A stretch of 64,000 bases of DNA from Molossus alvarezi (GCA_037176705.1 CM073898.1:24660488-24724487), one strand, 5' to 3'; positions 11,214-23,440 are shown, numbered from the stretch's first letter. Notes: a model not told the origin generated them from the sequence alone. A program made the numbers and translations.

Positions 11214-13562
11214 ATTCTTCTTAAATGATTAACAATTTAGTTTGCATATGAACTGTACATTTTAAATGATCCTGTACTTTCATTAAACCAAGTCTAAAGC
11301 ATTCAAACAGCGACTACATTTAAAACATCCTTTAACAGAACTGCATGAATTCAAACAGTTGTCCCATATTTTAGTCTGAATTAGTAAGGCTCAACTGTGC
11401 ATAAAATAAAAGGGAAAAATGTTAGTTTTATCCTCCAAAACCAGCTCACTCTGGTGCTTACAAACTCCTGGTAGTTTCCAAATGTGCACAAAGGCAGACC
11501 TTTGCAAAACTCAACCGGTCGTTCAGTTGACCAGTTGTGATCCTTAGTTTCGTTGTCACCCTACATTCTTTCCCCTCTTCAAAGGGTCTTTTCTTTTTCT
11601 AGTATATTGTCAGTGGATTCTTTTGTTTATTTGATCAGTTGAATTTAGAAAGTCTCATACACAGACATTAATAAAAGTGATGGGGGAAAGATTTGATTTT
11701 ATACAACGTGAGAGAATTAACTCCTACGTGCCAAGAAAGCTGTGATTCGAAGATCAATGAGACACAGTAGGTCCCAGGAAGAAAGACAAATAAAATGGCA
11801 ATGCAGTGTAGAAGATTACAGCGAAAACAGGCTATGACACTATGGAAGCACAAAGATGGGAATCACGAACTGGGAAAGCTGAGGAAGGTTCAAGAGGAAG
11901 TAACAAATGGGCTGTCTTCAAGGTCGCATAGGTGTTCTTCAGGGACGTAAGTGCAGACAGGTACATCCAACAAGGGGCATGGGAACCCTTAACATAGCAA
12001 AGGTCTCGTCCTTGATGACAGCTGGGAGCAGAGGTTACTGGGAGAAATCAGAAGATGAGGCTACTGGACAGGCTGGGGCTGTCCATAGAGGACATTCTGT
12101 GCCATGATAAAGAAGTCGGGTTTTATCCTGTGGTCAGTGGTTTGTAGGTTTGTTTGTTTGTTTAAGGAACATGCTTCCTTTTCAGTGAAATCTTTCATCC
12201 AAGATCCAAAATACAAGACATAGAGAAGGAACAGCTCCTTTGAGGTGGAGGGAAGGACCTTTGGGGCTCAGCTGGCTCAGCCCTTAGGGCCGCCCACAGA
12301 CCATCCAACAGCCGGGCTGCAGGACGAAGCGGGAGACACCTGTGCACAGAAGCGAGCCTGTGCTGGCCCCGTGTCTGAAAGGCCGACGTGGCAACACCGT
12401 TGAGACCGCAGAGAAGCAGGAGGCAGGGAGAGCCACTGGGGCCTGTATTCACACGAGGGATGACGGGGCCTGAAGAAAGCAGCTCCCGGTGGAAATGGGC
12501 AAGAGATGCTCCTAAGGTAGGATCGCTGGTTGTCGAACACGGGAGGCAGGGTGCAGCGAGGGTGGTTCTGAAGTTCCCTTCCGGTGGCTGTGAGGAAACA
12601 GTAATCTCTGAGCCTCTAGATCCATTTCTCAAGGATGTCTCTTCCCGACTGTAGAATGAGTGGCTTCCCTCTAACAGAGGACCTTGCCGTCAAGTCCAGA
12701 ATGTGCCAGAGACTCATGAAGAAAGGCAATGCCGGGATCAGAGGACTCGTTAAGATCTGTCCTGCTTTTGGCTGTGAGATTTTTCAGAGGCAAGTTTGAT
12801 ACTGAACAGGAACTAATGATGGCTTAAACTATCCCGCCTGGCCCTCTCCTTCCTCGTGTCTGATCAGTAAGTGGGAGAGAAAACTCTAAGAGTGTCAGCA
12901 AGTTTGAATGGCCTCTCTCTGCTGCAACTATTTCTTGGGGAGGACGTAACAGATATAAATGACCATTTAAAAAAAAATCTGAGGAACTTCAAAATATAAT
13001 TTATTATGTGGAAGACTTGATGTCAGTTGGAATTTTAAAGCCTCCAAAATAAAGATCTTTGATAGAAAACAGTTACTTAATTTCCATCAGCGAACTCCTG
13101 GAACTCACATTTACAAGGAAGTAAGACCATTTTATTTGCAGAAACAAATGCTGTGATAACCCTTGTCTCCTGTTTCTTGTGACGTGCACCCTCTGAGCTA
13201 GACCAAGTAAAAAAGTAGCATAAAGCAGCTTTGTTTTTCTCCTTGGGGGAAGCGATTTTGTAACTATAAAGAGGATATTCTAAGGCCGAGGCGGTAACCG
13301 CGCACTTTCTGTTCACCCTCTGCTCCCTGGCCGGATCGCACGCCAGCACTGGGGTACCCTAGCGTGAACAAGAATGCTATTTTGGTCTGTTGTAAAGAAC
13401 TATGGAAAGCAGATTTTGGACTGTTTTATCACATCCATCAGCAACCACAAAACAAATGTTATTGCAGAATGAGGACTGTGGATGTACAAATACCAAAAAC
13501 TAAATAAAATGAAGATTATAGAGACATTTTTATAGTTTAATGAGTATGTTCACTACCAAAGC
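11214..13562. other. Unclassified noncoding stretch
   Basis: No repeat family or coding exon recognised. Overlapping frames of 87-145 codons on both strands at 12.2-12.65 kb coincide with locally GC-richer sequence and look fortuitous. A (GTTT)n run lies at about 12147-12165. Confidence 0.45.
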
Positions 13563-13605
13563 TTTGCCTTTCTTTCTTTCTGCCTTTCTTTATTTCTTTT
13601 TTTTA
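13563..13605 (+). repeat. T/C-rich simple repeat
   Basis: TTTC repeats grade into a T8A7 run. Confidence 0.8.
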
Positions 13606-14402
13606 AAAAAACCAAATGCTTCTACACAGTGTTGGTTGTTTGCAAAGCTTGATGAGAGCCAGGTGTAGAGGAGGAATGGATGAATTTCACTGCCTCACTA
13701 TCCAAGCCATGGTGGGGGCAGGGGGCGGGGGAGAGGACACACAGTCCATTATGTGTAATACCAAGCAACCTTTCTTAAAATAAAGTAAAAACTCTGTCTA
13801 ACCCGAACTTGTTACCTAGAGAATTCAGTAATTTCAAGATAATTAGATTTCTTCCTTGAGAAATTCTCTGGAGAATATGGCCATTTCCAAAGAAACGATT
13901 TTAAGTGCTTTTAGCGGTGGCAGTCACTCCCCAGGGAGAGAAGGGCATGACAAGTGACGAAGTGGCCAGCTGGTGCTGCTCCTCCGACCCCGGATGTCCT
14001 GTGCATGCGCACACCTACTCTGAGTGTCTTCCTCTGGACTTTGAGTAGGAAATTTTTGTCAAGAATCTCCAGGGGTCTTTCTGTTCATGGAATTAAATGC
14101 TTGTAAGAGTCTATGATTTGTAGTAGGCATTAAGTGTTACCTCCATTTCACAGAACTGTTAGTTTTAATGAGTTAACAAATTTGCTTTCCTGCAATAAAC
14201 AAATCTAACGGTGAAGAGTATTGGACTAAATCTCGCCAGCGCGGGCGTAGTCCCCATCTGCCTGAAATGTCATGGTTAGAGACTCATTCCTTTACGTTAA
14301 ATATTTCCTCTCTTCTTTCAATTTTAGGTTGTTTGGCGAGGAAAATCACATGAAATCCCTTATGTGAAGTAGCTTACTTCTTTTTTATTCTATTTATTTA
14401 TT
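13606..14402. other. Unclassified noncoding stretch
   Basis: No gene or repeat recognised. Contains a G-rich patch near 13710-13735. Confidence 0.45.
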
Positions 14403-14606
14403 TTTTTTCTTTATTGAGTTTAGAGAGAGAGGAAGAGAAAGAGAGAGATAGAAACATCAATGAGAGAGAACATCGATTGGCCACTTCCTGCATGCCCCCC
14501 ACTGGGGATCAGGCCCACAACCTGGGCATGTGCCCTGACTGGGAATCGAACTGGCAACCTCTTTGTGCATGGGTCGACCCTCAACCACTGAACCACACCA
14601 GCCGGA
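14403..14606 (-). mobile_element. VES-type SINE, TTTATTGATTTTAGAGAG subfamily
   Basis: Runs from TTTCTTTATTGAGTTTAGAG through CATCGATTGGCCACTTCCTG and CATGTGCCCTGACTGGGAAT to GAACCACACCAGCCGGAC. The right end has decayed slightly (CCGGAC instead of CCGGGC). Confidence 0.92.
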
Positions 14607-14624
14607 CAAAGTAATTTAATTCTT

Positions 14625-14922
14625 AAAACAATTAGAAATTCTGAAAATACTCAAAGTGTAAGGATATAGAGCAAGAGCAACTCCTGTACAACCATCTACA
14701 CTCCAGGGCAACAGTGAATCTGGAGATCACTTCTCCCACTGTTGAGGTAAGACTCTTCTGAGTGCTTTACCCTACACCTTGTGAGTTACGAAGTTTTCCA
14801 GTCTGGCTGGTAGAGACAGGCACTCTTCTTGCGTCGGTGTGAGTGTGAATACCGTTCCTTCTAATTCTGGTTGGGAGTGTAGATGCTCGAACTACTCTCT
14901 GAAACATTTGGAAGGTGTACTT
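14625..14922 (+). mobile_element. L1 3'-region fragment, interrupted
   Basis: Left part (14625-14705): CTGAAAATACTCAAAGTGTA, then GAGCAACTCCTGTACAACC. Right part (14866-14922): TCTGGTTGGGAGTGTAGATG, then GAAACATTTGG. Both resemble the sense strand of the L1 ORF2 end. A 160-base inverted piece of L1 5' UTR lies between them (14706-14865). The assignment rests on recalled L1 consensus and the sequence is diverged. Confidence 0.45.
14706..14865 (-). repeat. Inverted repeat, left arm
   Basis: This 160-base segment is the reverse complement of 15408-15567 with one mismatch, C at 14832 where the other arm predicts G. It appears to be L1 5' UTR sequence in inverted orientation relative to the L1 around it. 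Confidence 0.97.
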
Positions 14923-14980
14923 CCAGCCAAGATGGAGCAACGGGAACTGAAATTACCTGCCTGCTCAGGAAAAAACCCAC

Positions 14981-15018
14981 AACAACACACAGACACCCAC
15001 ACACACGTACACACACAA
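14981..15018 (+). repeat. CA-rich simple repeat
   Basis: An imperfect CACA tract inside the L1 5' UTR fragment. Confidence 0.75.
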
Positions 15019-15407
15019 AGAAACAACTAAAAAAATGATGTTATATGAATTAATGTTTTTCAAGGCACTGAAATCAGACAGTGAAGGAGAGTGACCCCTA
15101 AGAGATGGGATGCAAATAAGGTGAGCCCTACAACGGTCCCAGCAATTGCCTGGATAGAGTCTCCAGGCCATAGCACAGGGGCGGGAACTCAGGAGGCGCC
15201 GGGTGGACTCCCTAAGTTGAGGACACAGAGTTGAGAGCCTGGGGAGACTAGAGTTCACGAGGAGGGTGCTGAGGAGGGTGCTGGAGAGGAGGGAGCTGCT
15301 TAGGGAACTGCAGAGGTCTGCAGAAGGTCCCTTTGGACACAGCATGGCACTGATCATATATGCTGTGAAGAGACCGCCCAAAGCTGGGGAAAGAACCATC
15401 TGGAAGG

Positions 15408-15567
15408 ATTAGAAGGAACGGTATTCACACTCACACCGACCCAAGAAGAGTGCCTGTCTCTACCAGCCAGACTGGAAAACTTCGTAACTCACAAGGTGTA
15501 GGGTAAAGCACTCAGAAGAGTCTTACCTCAACAGTGGGAGAAGTGATCTCCAGATTCACTGTTGCCC
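15408..15567 (+). repeat. Inverted repeat, right arm
   Basis: This copy is colinear with the L1 5' UTR on both sides, so it is the likely original. It pairs with 14706-14865 over 160 bases with one mismatch, leaving a 542-base spacer. A transcript through the locus could form a very stable stem. Confidence 0.97.
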
Positions 15568-15808
15568 GGGTCCTGCCTAACAAATCCTCAAAGCCAGACC
15601 TGAAAGGATCAAACTGTTTTCAGACAGCTTACCTGTGTCCCAGAATGAAGTCAAAGAATATGTATAGGGATACAAAAATATCCAGCATCCAATGAGATAA
15701 ATTCATAACGTCTGGCATCTAATCAAAGTTCGCCAGTCATGCAAAGAGGTAGGACAATAAAACCACCTCTTGAGGGGAGAAGTGACAAAAGATTTGAGGA
15801 TATGTTTT

Positions 15809-16064
15809 TTTGTTTGTTTTTTTAGCCTCGCCCGAGGTCATTTTTCCATTTTTTGTTCAGATAGAGCGGGAGGGAGAGAGAAGGAGAGAGAGAGAGAGAG
15901 AGAAACATCGACGTGAAGGGACACATCGAGTGGCTGCCACCCGCATGACCAACCAGGGCCGGGGACAAACTGCAACCGAAGTACGTGCTCTTAGCAGGAA
16001 CCGATCCCGGGTCTCTCCGGACCGCAGGCCGACGCTCCAACCACTGAGCCAAACCGGCCAGGGC
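15809..16064 (-). mobile_element. VES-type SINE inserted in L1
   Basis: Reverse-strand VES from GCCTCGCCCGAGGTCATTTT through ACATCGACGTGAAGGGACAC to GAGCCAAACCGGCCAGGGC. Flanking duplication: TTGAGGATATGTTTT at 15794-15808 and TTGAGGCTATGTTTT at 16065-16079, with one mismatch. Confidence 0.95.
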
Positions 16065-16110
16065 TTGAGGCTATGTTTTAAAATCACTGTAACAGTGATG
16101 ACACTGTTAG

Positions 16111-17833
16111 GAAGATAGAACTTGATATGATACATGATTCATTAAATCATATACCAAACACAGTTACTTATTTCCTGTGGATTCTAGACCTTGTTATTCT
16201 TTTTATTCAGTGGGGAACGTGGTTTTTGTTCCCGTGGGTGATTGCAGAGATAACCATGCACCTTGCAGACCTATCTTTCTACCCTAATGAGGGGAAGTCT
16301 TCATTTCCATGTTAGATTTGTGGATACAATACGTTTTATTTTGCTTTGTTTTGTTCAATGTTGTAACGGTCAAGGTATGCCAGGACCCCTCTCACTGATC
16401 CTACCCCAGTACTGAGGCTTACAGTAGCTCCAAAGAGCATGCTATTTGAAGACAACTAAAACCAGGCCCCTGTTCTCTGGAGCTCACTATCCTTCTCTCC
16501 ATCCACAGCAGGGTACTAATCGTTTTAACAAGTACCTGGGATTATGGTTTTATTCAGGTATGGTGAAGCAACTGATCAGATGATCGCCATGGAAAGGATA
16601 CTTTGAATTCCTGAAAGGAAGGGACCTGCCGTACCATGCCGGGACATTCGGGGAAGCACCAGGTTGGTCAGGAGTCAGAAGGAGGAAGGAAATCATGAGC
16701 GAAAACGTTTGCTGTAGTTTTTCCAAGAAGTAATGGATGAGGCAAGGTAAGCGATGAGCAGGCTTAGGATTGAATGGTTTGAACAATTTTGGTGGGCTCT
16801 GGGCCATCGGGGTGGTCCCTGGTTGGTACCTGACTCTGGGATGATTGAGGCAGAGAAACGTTGCCTCCTGGAGTATAAGGGCCAGTAAAGGAGGCAGTGT
16901 GGACTCAGGATTGCTTGGTTTGCACATCAAGGGCTCACTGCCAAGCACGTCATTTAGTATTTCTAGGAATTAGCTACTTCTGAAGGGCAGGCTCTCCTTG
17001 GTCAGTAAGGCCCCGGACACCAGAGCATTAAGAATATGGGAAATAAGAGAACACAATTAAATATAGTTCCTACACCGATGTGAGTCTCAGGGACTGGTTT
17101 GCGTACATGGGGCAGATTGGAGGTGCCAACACCCCAGGGCTCTGTGTACCTGCAGCAGTGAGAGGGCCTCCAGAGAAGAAAAAGGCCTCAAGGGAACAGA
17201 GCTGTGGTGTCCCCGCTTGGTTCAAGAACAGTGGGGGTGTGTTCGAAGGAAGCGGGACTTTGAAGTAAAGCTTTAACCGGGCCGAGCCAGGAATGCCTAG
17301 GAGGGCTGTCCTGGAACTCCCCTGACCGGGAAGGAGCCCAGGGCCAGCAGTTCTGGTGGCCGCAGCCGCAGACACTTTTACATCCCACCACCCCAGTGCC
17401 CCGGCCTCGCCACCCGCACTCGGGCTCCCGCCTTGGCGCTGACATTGCCTCGACAGCAGATGGGAGCAGTGTGGCACTTGCTGGGCAGGAGGAGTTCAGG
17501 CGCTGGCCTGAATGGGCATCCAAGGGCAGAACAGCAAAGGGGGGAAGTGGTGGGCCCCACACAGCAGCTGTGAGAACCAGTTTTCAGAGTTCAGGAGAGA
17601 GCCTCAGAGTTACTGTCAAAGAATTTGAAGGGAGCTAGAGTCCCCCCAGAACAGGGAGGGCAGGGCAGCTCTGTCCCATGGCTGCTCCCCTTGTCCTGTT
17701 TCTGTATCCAAGTGGGAGCAGCCTGGGAGCCTGAACATCCACCTGGTTCTCAGACTCCAGTCCTGGATATATTCCTGAGGATTCTGTATTCTGCTCAAGA
17801 ATTTGTTTCAGGGTTATTATTTTGATGATAAAC
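16111..17833. other. Unclassified noncoding stretch
   Basis: No family or exon recognised. GC-richer between 17.1 and 17.7 kb, where frames of 124-135 codons overlap on both strands without domain-like content. Confidence 0.45.
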
Positions 17834-17853
17834 TAAAAAAAAAAAAAAAAAAT
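17834..17853 (+). repeat. Poly-A run
   Basis: About 18 consecutive A bases. The sequence before it was not recognised, so I cannot say whether it is a retrocopy tail. Confidence 0.7.
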
Positions 17854-17884
17854 CAAATCTCTACTTAATCATCTAGACGACTAT

Positions 17885-18255
17885 GGTCTTAGGCAGCTCA
17901 GGCTACTGTAACAAAACGCCATAGACTGGAGGAGGGGGATGTCTTAAACAGCAGAGATTCATTCCTCACACTTCCGGAGGCTGGGAAGTCCAAGAGAAGG
18001 TGCTGGTCAGTTCAGCTGCCAACTCTCCTACTGGTTTGCAGAGGTGCTTCTCTCTGTCCTCATGTGGTGAAAGGACAGAGAGCTCTGACCCTCCGCCTCC
18101 TTCTTATAGGAACACTAATCCCATCATGGAGGCACTAACTTCATCACCTCATTTAAATGTAATTACCCCCCAATTCCAAATGCTGTCACTTTGGAGGTTG
18201 AATTAGAGCTGAAATGTCTGAATTCTGTAAAGAACACAAATATTTAGCCTATAAC
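17885..18255 (-). mobile_element. MaLR/MLT-like LTR
   Basis: Contains GGCTACTGTAACAAAACGCC, ATAGACTGGAGG, TTCATTCCTCACACTTCCGG, AGGCTGGGAAGTCCAAGAG, TCCTCATGTGGTGAAAGG and CTAATCCCATCATGGAGG. These occur in the order expected for the reverse complement of a MaLR-type LTR. The subfamily is not resolved. Confidence 0.65.
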
Positions 18256-19251
18256 AACCACATAATAATGACACGCTGCTGCTGCTGCATTCAGTGCGTG
18301 CATTCCAGTGTTTGCATCAGACAATGACATGCCACAGTGTCTGAATGAAAGTTTTGCAATGGACAAAGCAAAGGGGTATTGAGCTAACCCATGATGTAGG
18401 CAGTCCTAACGAGGGCTGAGCCGAGAGGTGTATTCCTGTAGGTAGTGAGCAACTATCTTTCTTTATACCAGCTTGCAGACAGAGGAAATGCACAGTGGAA
18501 ACTGCTCTGTGTGTGACTTACACCCTAGTTGTATTAGATTCCCCATGAAATGCAGGTTTTCAAAAATGCCACAAGTGTAGCCTCATCTTTAAGCATAGAA
18601 GGCAGCTTTATATGGTTATCGAGTGGTAACGCATCAAAACTAGCATTTGCGGGTTGCTCACTGGCAGAATTTATTATTATCATTATTATTATTATTTTTG
18701 TTGTTGTTATTAAATTTGAGATCAGCTCAGTTTGAACTAGAAAGCAAAGCTTTGCAATTTTGCAATTATTTCTGATGGTATACTGATCCTAATAAGACTC
18801 TCTAGCTTGCCAAAGTCAAAACCTAGAACTGGAACTAAGCCTGTTCACTTCTGCCCTCAAATCGCTTTGGTCATTTAGTTTCACCAAAACAGCATCAGCA
18901 GGTACAGTAATGTGCTATTGCTAATAAACAATTTCATAAATGTGCGCTTTTGTACTTTTTTGCCTGTACTGACTTTGGATTTTGTTTTGGTTTTATGGTT
19001 GACTAAGAACTGTAAGGATAAAGACTTTTTAACTAGTTTTATGTTTTTATACACTTTAATAATATCATAATGAAAACAACACTGAGAATCAGACGACTTT
19101 TCTTTCTTAATGAAAGTCTGTTTCTCACATTTGAGAAATACTTGATCAATCAAACAAAGCATCACGTCTACTGTGTATCGAGCTGGTTTTTCTGCTACTG
19201 TTCAGAGAGAAAATTATTTCAACTTAACTGACATTTATTCCCAGAACTCTT
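18256..19251. other. Unclassified AT-rich stretch
   Basis: Contains the ATT repeat at 18670-18712. Nothing else recognised. Confidence 0.45.
18670..18712 (+). repeat. (ATT)n / (GTT)n microsatellite
   Basis: Imperfect ATT units followed by three GTT units. Confidence 0.85.
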
Positions 19252-19253
19252 AA

Positions 19254-19467
19254 AAATTTTTTTTTCTTTATTGATTTGAGAAAGAGAGGAAGGGAGAGGG
19301 AGAGAGAGATAGAAACATCGATGAGAGAGAATATCGATTGGCCGCCTCCTGCGTGCTCCCCACTGGGGATCAGGTCCACAACCTGGGCATGTGCCCTGAC
19401 CAGGAGTCTAACTGTCGACCTCTTGGTGCATGGGTCGACGCTCAACCACTGAGCCACACGGCCAGGC
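19254..19467 (-). mobile_element. VES-type SINE, TTTATTGATTTTAGAGAG subfamily
   Basis: Runs from TTTCTTTATTGATTTGAG through GAATATCGATTGGCCGCCTC and CATGTGCCCTGACCAGGAGT to GAGCCACACGGCCAGGC. The flanks share CCCAGAACTCTTAAA and CCCAGACCTTTTTAAA as a diverged target duplication. Confidence 0.92.
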
Positions 19468-20515
19468 TCCCAGACCTTTTTAAACTGGGACTAAATGTCC
19501 TTTAATATACATACTCCCAAAGTCCAAGCCTCTGTCTTTCTCAGCTGGGTTACCCTTTCTCTTACCGGGTGCCTCTCCTCTGTGACTTCTGGTGCTCCGG
19601 GAGGCACGGGGCACATCCACGCACTGCCCGCAGCCGTCTGCACAGCCACCTGTGTTGTCAGAGCAATGACCATCAAATCTGGCTTCTATTGTGAGCACTG
19701 GCCTGCTTTTCAAATGCCAAAAGCACAGTGAAGACCAGGCCCAGGAGTTTAACTGAAAGCCCAGGGTAGTCCAAGAATAACAGAGACCAGCATAATTAAT
19801 ACCACAAGGGGCTACGCTTAGAGCTCACAGGCCGATCCCCAACTTCTGAACTCCCACCTCCAGCTCCCTATCTTATCTCCAGAAAGGCTGACCTCACTAA
19901 GCATCTCTAGGCCTCTCCCTGGTCTACTGCTCACCTCCTGGTCTCCTGCTCCCTTCCTAGCACTGAATAACCAAGTGACAGGGGAGCATCCATTTTCTTC
20001 AGGGGAAACTCCCACCGCTACCCAGAGGGTGAGCTCTGGCCTCCAAATTCTGGGTTATCCAGTCTCCAACAACACTGTGCGGGCTATTCCAGCCACGCAG
20101 GTCCTGTCCTTGTTAAAAGGCCAAAAAGTTTCTCTAATTCTGGAAGGATTCAGTCATCCTAAAAATACATTCCATTCCATTTGTATTACGAAACAGAACT
20201 TAATAGGATGGATTGTAACTTCTATATCTGGGTTTATGATAACCTCTCTTTTCTCCAAAAAAAATAAGAGCACGTGTTTTATATTTGTGTAACCAGAGCC
20301 CTTTCTGATTCTTTCCTTCCAAATATGGAAAGTCTGCTCCAAAGGCGGGTTGACATCATTACCTAAAATTGCTAAAATAATAACAATAATAAGCAAAACC
20401 TCAACTCTATCGGGTATTACATTAAATAAGAAAAATGTTTTTTCAAAAGGATACAAATATGGAATCAGAAATTCAAAATCAATTTGTGTTCTGTGAGAGA
20501 CAATAAAATGCAGCA
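19468..20515. other. Unclassified noncoding stretch
   Basis: No gene or repeat recognised. Overlapping short frames occur on both strands. Confidence 0.45.
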
Positions 20516-20760
20516 GTGGAACCTGTGAACTCTGAGTCACACTACCTGGGGCTTGGGGCCCTGGCTCTCCTACCAATAGCTGGGCTAGTGCCCTGAGCTC
20601 AGAGTGTTCTTCTTCTCATCTGTAAAACAGGGATGACTTGTTATGAGAATTTAAATACACAAGTGCTTAAATTGTTGCACAGCATACAACAAGCACTCGG
20701 TAAATGTGAACTGTGGTGCTGCTACTGATGGTGGTGGTGGTGATGGTTGGCATTTGTGTT
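20516..20760 (+). mobile_element. MIR SINE with TGG-rich end
   Basis: ACTCTGAGTCACACTACCTG, then CTCATCTGTAAAACAGGGATG, then CAACAAGCACTCGGTAAATG are MIR landmarks. The tail grades into GATGGTGGTGGTGGTGATGG. Confidence 0.7.
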
Positions 20761-21885
20761 CTCTGCAGGAGATAAAACGCAGAAGGGGTCCCCGTTTGCG
20801 CTCCTCCCCATCATCATTGATAATAAACACTGAAAAGTGAACACTGCCTCCTCTTCCTCCTCACCCCCCTCCATCCCGATGTGGCCATGTCCTGTAGAGC
20901 ATGAGAGACTCAGAAGCTGTTGTTGAGCTGGTTGACTCTTCCTGACCCTCACCTTCTCTGTGGTCACTGTCGTGGGTCTCCAGGAGCCTCAGTAGGCATG
21001 GTTCTTTGTTCAGAATTAGTGGAGTAGACTGGCATCAGGTTCAAGGTGAGCCAGGAGGAGTTGGAGGAGGATTATCAGGCTGGGGGGCTCCAGAGAGCTA
21101 GTAAATGAAAGGACTGTGGGGAGAGGGCGCTGAGGGAAGGGTCTTCAGACCATCAGGTGAGCAGTTGAAGAAGTCCTCTCCCGAGTTCCAGGAACAAGAC
21201 TGCCAGGTCGGGTGGGCGGGCAGCCCGGGCCCTGAGGGCCTGGCCTTGGCGGCTTCTCCAGAGGGTTGCGGAGCTGCTTCGCTTCTCCGTCCATCGGGAA
21301 GCTCTTGGTGGGGAGCAGCAATGAGGTTTCCACATCTGGATCTCAGTCCTTCATCCTTCCGGTTCCCACACTTACCAGCACCTCTAAAGATCTCTGTTGT
21401 CAGATCTCAGAAGCAGGAAGTGAACCTCCAAATCAGATCCTCTCCTTGGGTCCCCATTATGTCACAGCCCAGTGGACATAAAAGATACTCATGACAGGTT
21501 TATTAACATGGCTACTCATTCCATCAACATTATCTCATTAAGTTAGAAGTGGTGAGCATCTTTAATCCTAAAGTATGTCAGTATATTAATTTATAGTTAT
21601 AAAAACAAAATATTATGGTAAAAAAAATGTTTTGGGGTTTGAAGTAAAAGGTGCTGTCTGAGAAACACTTGCAAATGTACCCTTTAGGTTAAAGAAATAT
21701 GAATGAAATATAAATGGTAGTTTAAGGCCTGTAGAGCAAACGAACATATTTTGAGTCTGATGACCCAAATTTATTTTTATTACTGATTTAAATTTTGCAT
21801 ACCAGTTGGTTTATTTTTGAAACAAAGAAATTATCGAGTGTAAACATATTAGGCAGAAGCTATTTACCATATTTACTGTTTTCTT
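20761..21885. other. Unclassified noncoding stretch
   Basis: GC-richer at 21.1-21.45 kb, AT-rich after that. No recognised family. The 129-codon frame at 21105-21494 has overlapping antisense frames and no domain. Confidence 0.45.
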
Positions 21886-22004
21886 CATCAGTAGGTGGAA
21901 TGTCTCGAGTTTGTTACCCTCAAACCACTTTCAGGTAATTGTTGTCAAACAGGAGTTGACATGAACAACTTCTCGGCTCCCAACTGCATGAATACAGTCA
22001 ATAA

Positions 22005-22157
22005 CATTGCAGTAACTACGGACAGTGCCAGGTGGGTACTGGAAGTCTCAGGGGAACACTTTGTAAAGTACATGATTGACTAACCACCATGCTGTGCACC
22101 TGAAACTAATATAAAATAATATTAAACATAAACTATAATTGGAAAATAAAATTTAAA
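22005..22157 (+). mobile_element. L1-like 3' terminal fragment
   Basis: GGGAACACTTTGTAAAGTAC, then CCATGCTGTGCACCTGAAAC, then TAATATAAAATAATATTAAAC resembles the 3' UTR end of laurasiatherian L1-type elements. It finishes in A-rich sequence. The family is recalled, not searched. Confidence 0.5.
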
Positions 22158-22854
22158 GTGATTTAGAAAAAGAAATAGAAAACATCATTTTCTTATCACC
22201 CTTTGCAGAGCCCCAAAAGCTGCCCGTGGGGGTCACAGCCCACCTGTCTCCCGTTTGGATGATGAGGTGGAGGCACCGCCCACCGCGCCCCATCTTCAGA
22301 ATGTCTGCCCAAGCTCAGCAAGTCGCACGGATACCCTCACGCATATACTTTACTATTTCTTGGAAAGAAAGGAAAAGTGGGGAATTGACCTCACCTTTCC
22401 CTCTCCCCTCCCACCTTCTGGGTGGTGGCAGCTTTGAAAGCATTAAGCTTTGTGTGATTCTGAAACTACATTCACAAGAAAAATATTGAAATCCTGCAGA
22501 GCATCAGCTCATAATCCAAGAAAAACTGGAAGCTGTTCTAGCTATATTTTTTCTGCTTTCTGAAACTAGGGGATAATTGCTTTGAGATGCATAATCTAGT
22601 TGGAGCCAACTGATGAAGGGGCCAGCTCTTATTTTAGGAAGCTGCCTTCAAGCTCGATTAGAAATCATAAGACCCAATTTGAAATTCCCATTTTCACATA
22701 ATACAAAAAAATTTGCCAGTTTTTAAAAACTAACTCACACAAGGTTATTAAATCTATTAAACATAAGTTCTTTTTTTCTCATTTCAAATCAATGGTGTTT
22801 TAATTCCCATAGAAAAGAACTAAAATAACAATGACTAACTGTATTTATATGACT
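22158..22854. other. Unclassified noncoding stretch
   Basis: No recognised family or gene. Confidence 0.45.
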
Positions 22855-23030
22855 AGCCTTTTACAGGTAGCAAAATGTCCTCCTGTATTTTTTTCTCATT
22901 TGGTCCCATGCTAGTACTTTGAGGTAGCTTCCGTCCTCATTCGACACCCAGGGAAACTGACCTTCAAAGGTGAAACATACTGCCCGAGATCACGTGGCTG
23001 TTAAGAAGTGGGTCTGGGCTAGAGGTCATC
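22855..23030 (-). mobile_element. MIR SINE
   Basis: CGTCCTCATTCGACACCCAG, GGAAACTGACCTTCAAAGG and GCCCGAGATCACGTGGCTGT are the reverse complement of the MIR core. Strongly diverged. Confidence 0.6.
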
Positions 23031-23440
23031 TTTTGACCATGAAGAATTACTCTTTAATTTGTGAAGTCATATTTGCAGTTAATGATGGACTTGCTTCACC
23101 AACACATAAAGTTAGTCAAATCTTGGCAATCCAAACAGGGAGGTGGGAACCCATCTTCTTAAGTGGGTGGATATGGGCTCGGACCTCTAAAAATAAGTCA
23201 TTGCTTACAAACTCAGGTCCACACACTCCCTGAACATATTTCCTCTCCCTAGCCTATTGGGATGTACTGGGAAGTGACGGACTTAGCCTCACTTCATTAT
23301 TTTTCTTATCTGTGTGTGACAATCTCAAGGAACAAAAAAAAAATGCTTCAGGTCAAAGGCTGGTTGAAGCTATTTGCCAGACAAACAATAATGACAACTA
23401 ACGTTGAAAAATAAAAGTGTGTTGAACTATCTTGGCAATG
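23031..23440. other. Unclassified noncoding stretch
   Basis: No recognised family or gene. A short A-run lies at about 23333-23342. Confidence 0.45.

Larger units (their letters stand above)
14923..16110 (+). mobile_element. L1 5' UTR fragment
   Basis: CCAGCCAAGATGGAGCAACG, then GTGAGCCCTACAAC, GGTGGACTCCCTAAG, CAAAAATATCCAGCATCCAA and GTCTGGCATCTAATCAAAG match the order of a mammalian L1 5' untranslated region. ORF1 and ORF2 are not present downstream. A VES SINE interrupts it at 15809-16064. Confidence 0.72.
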
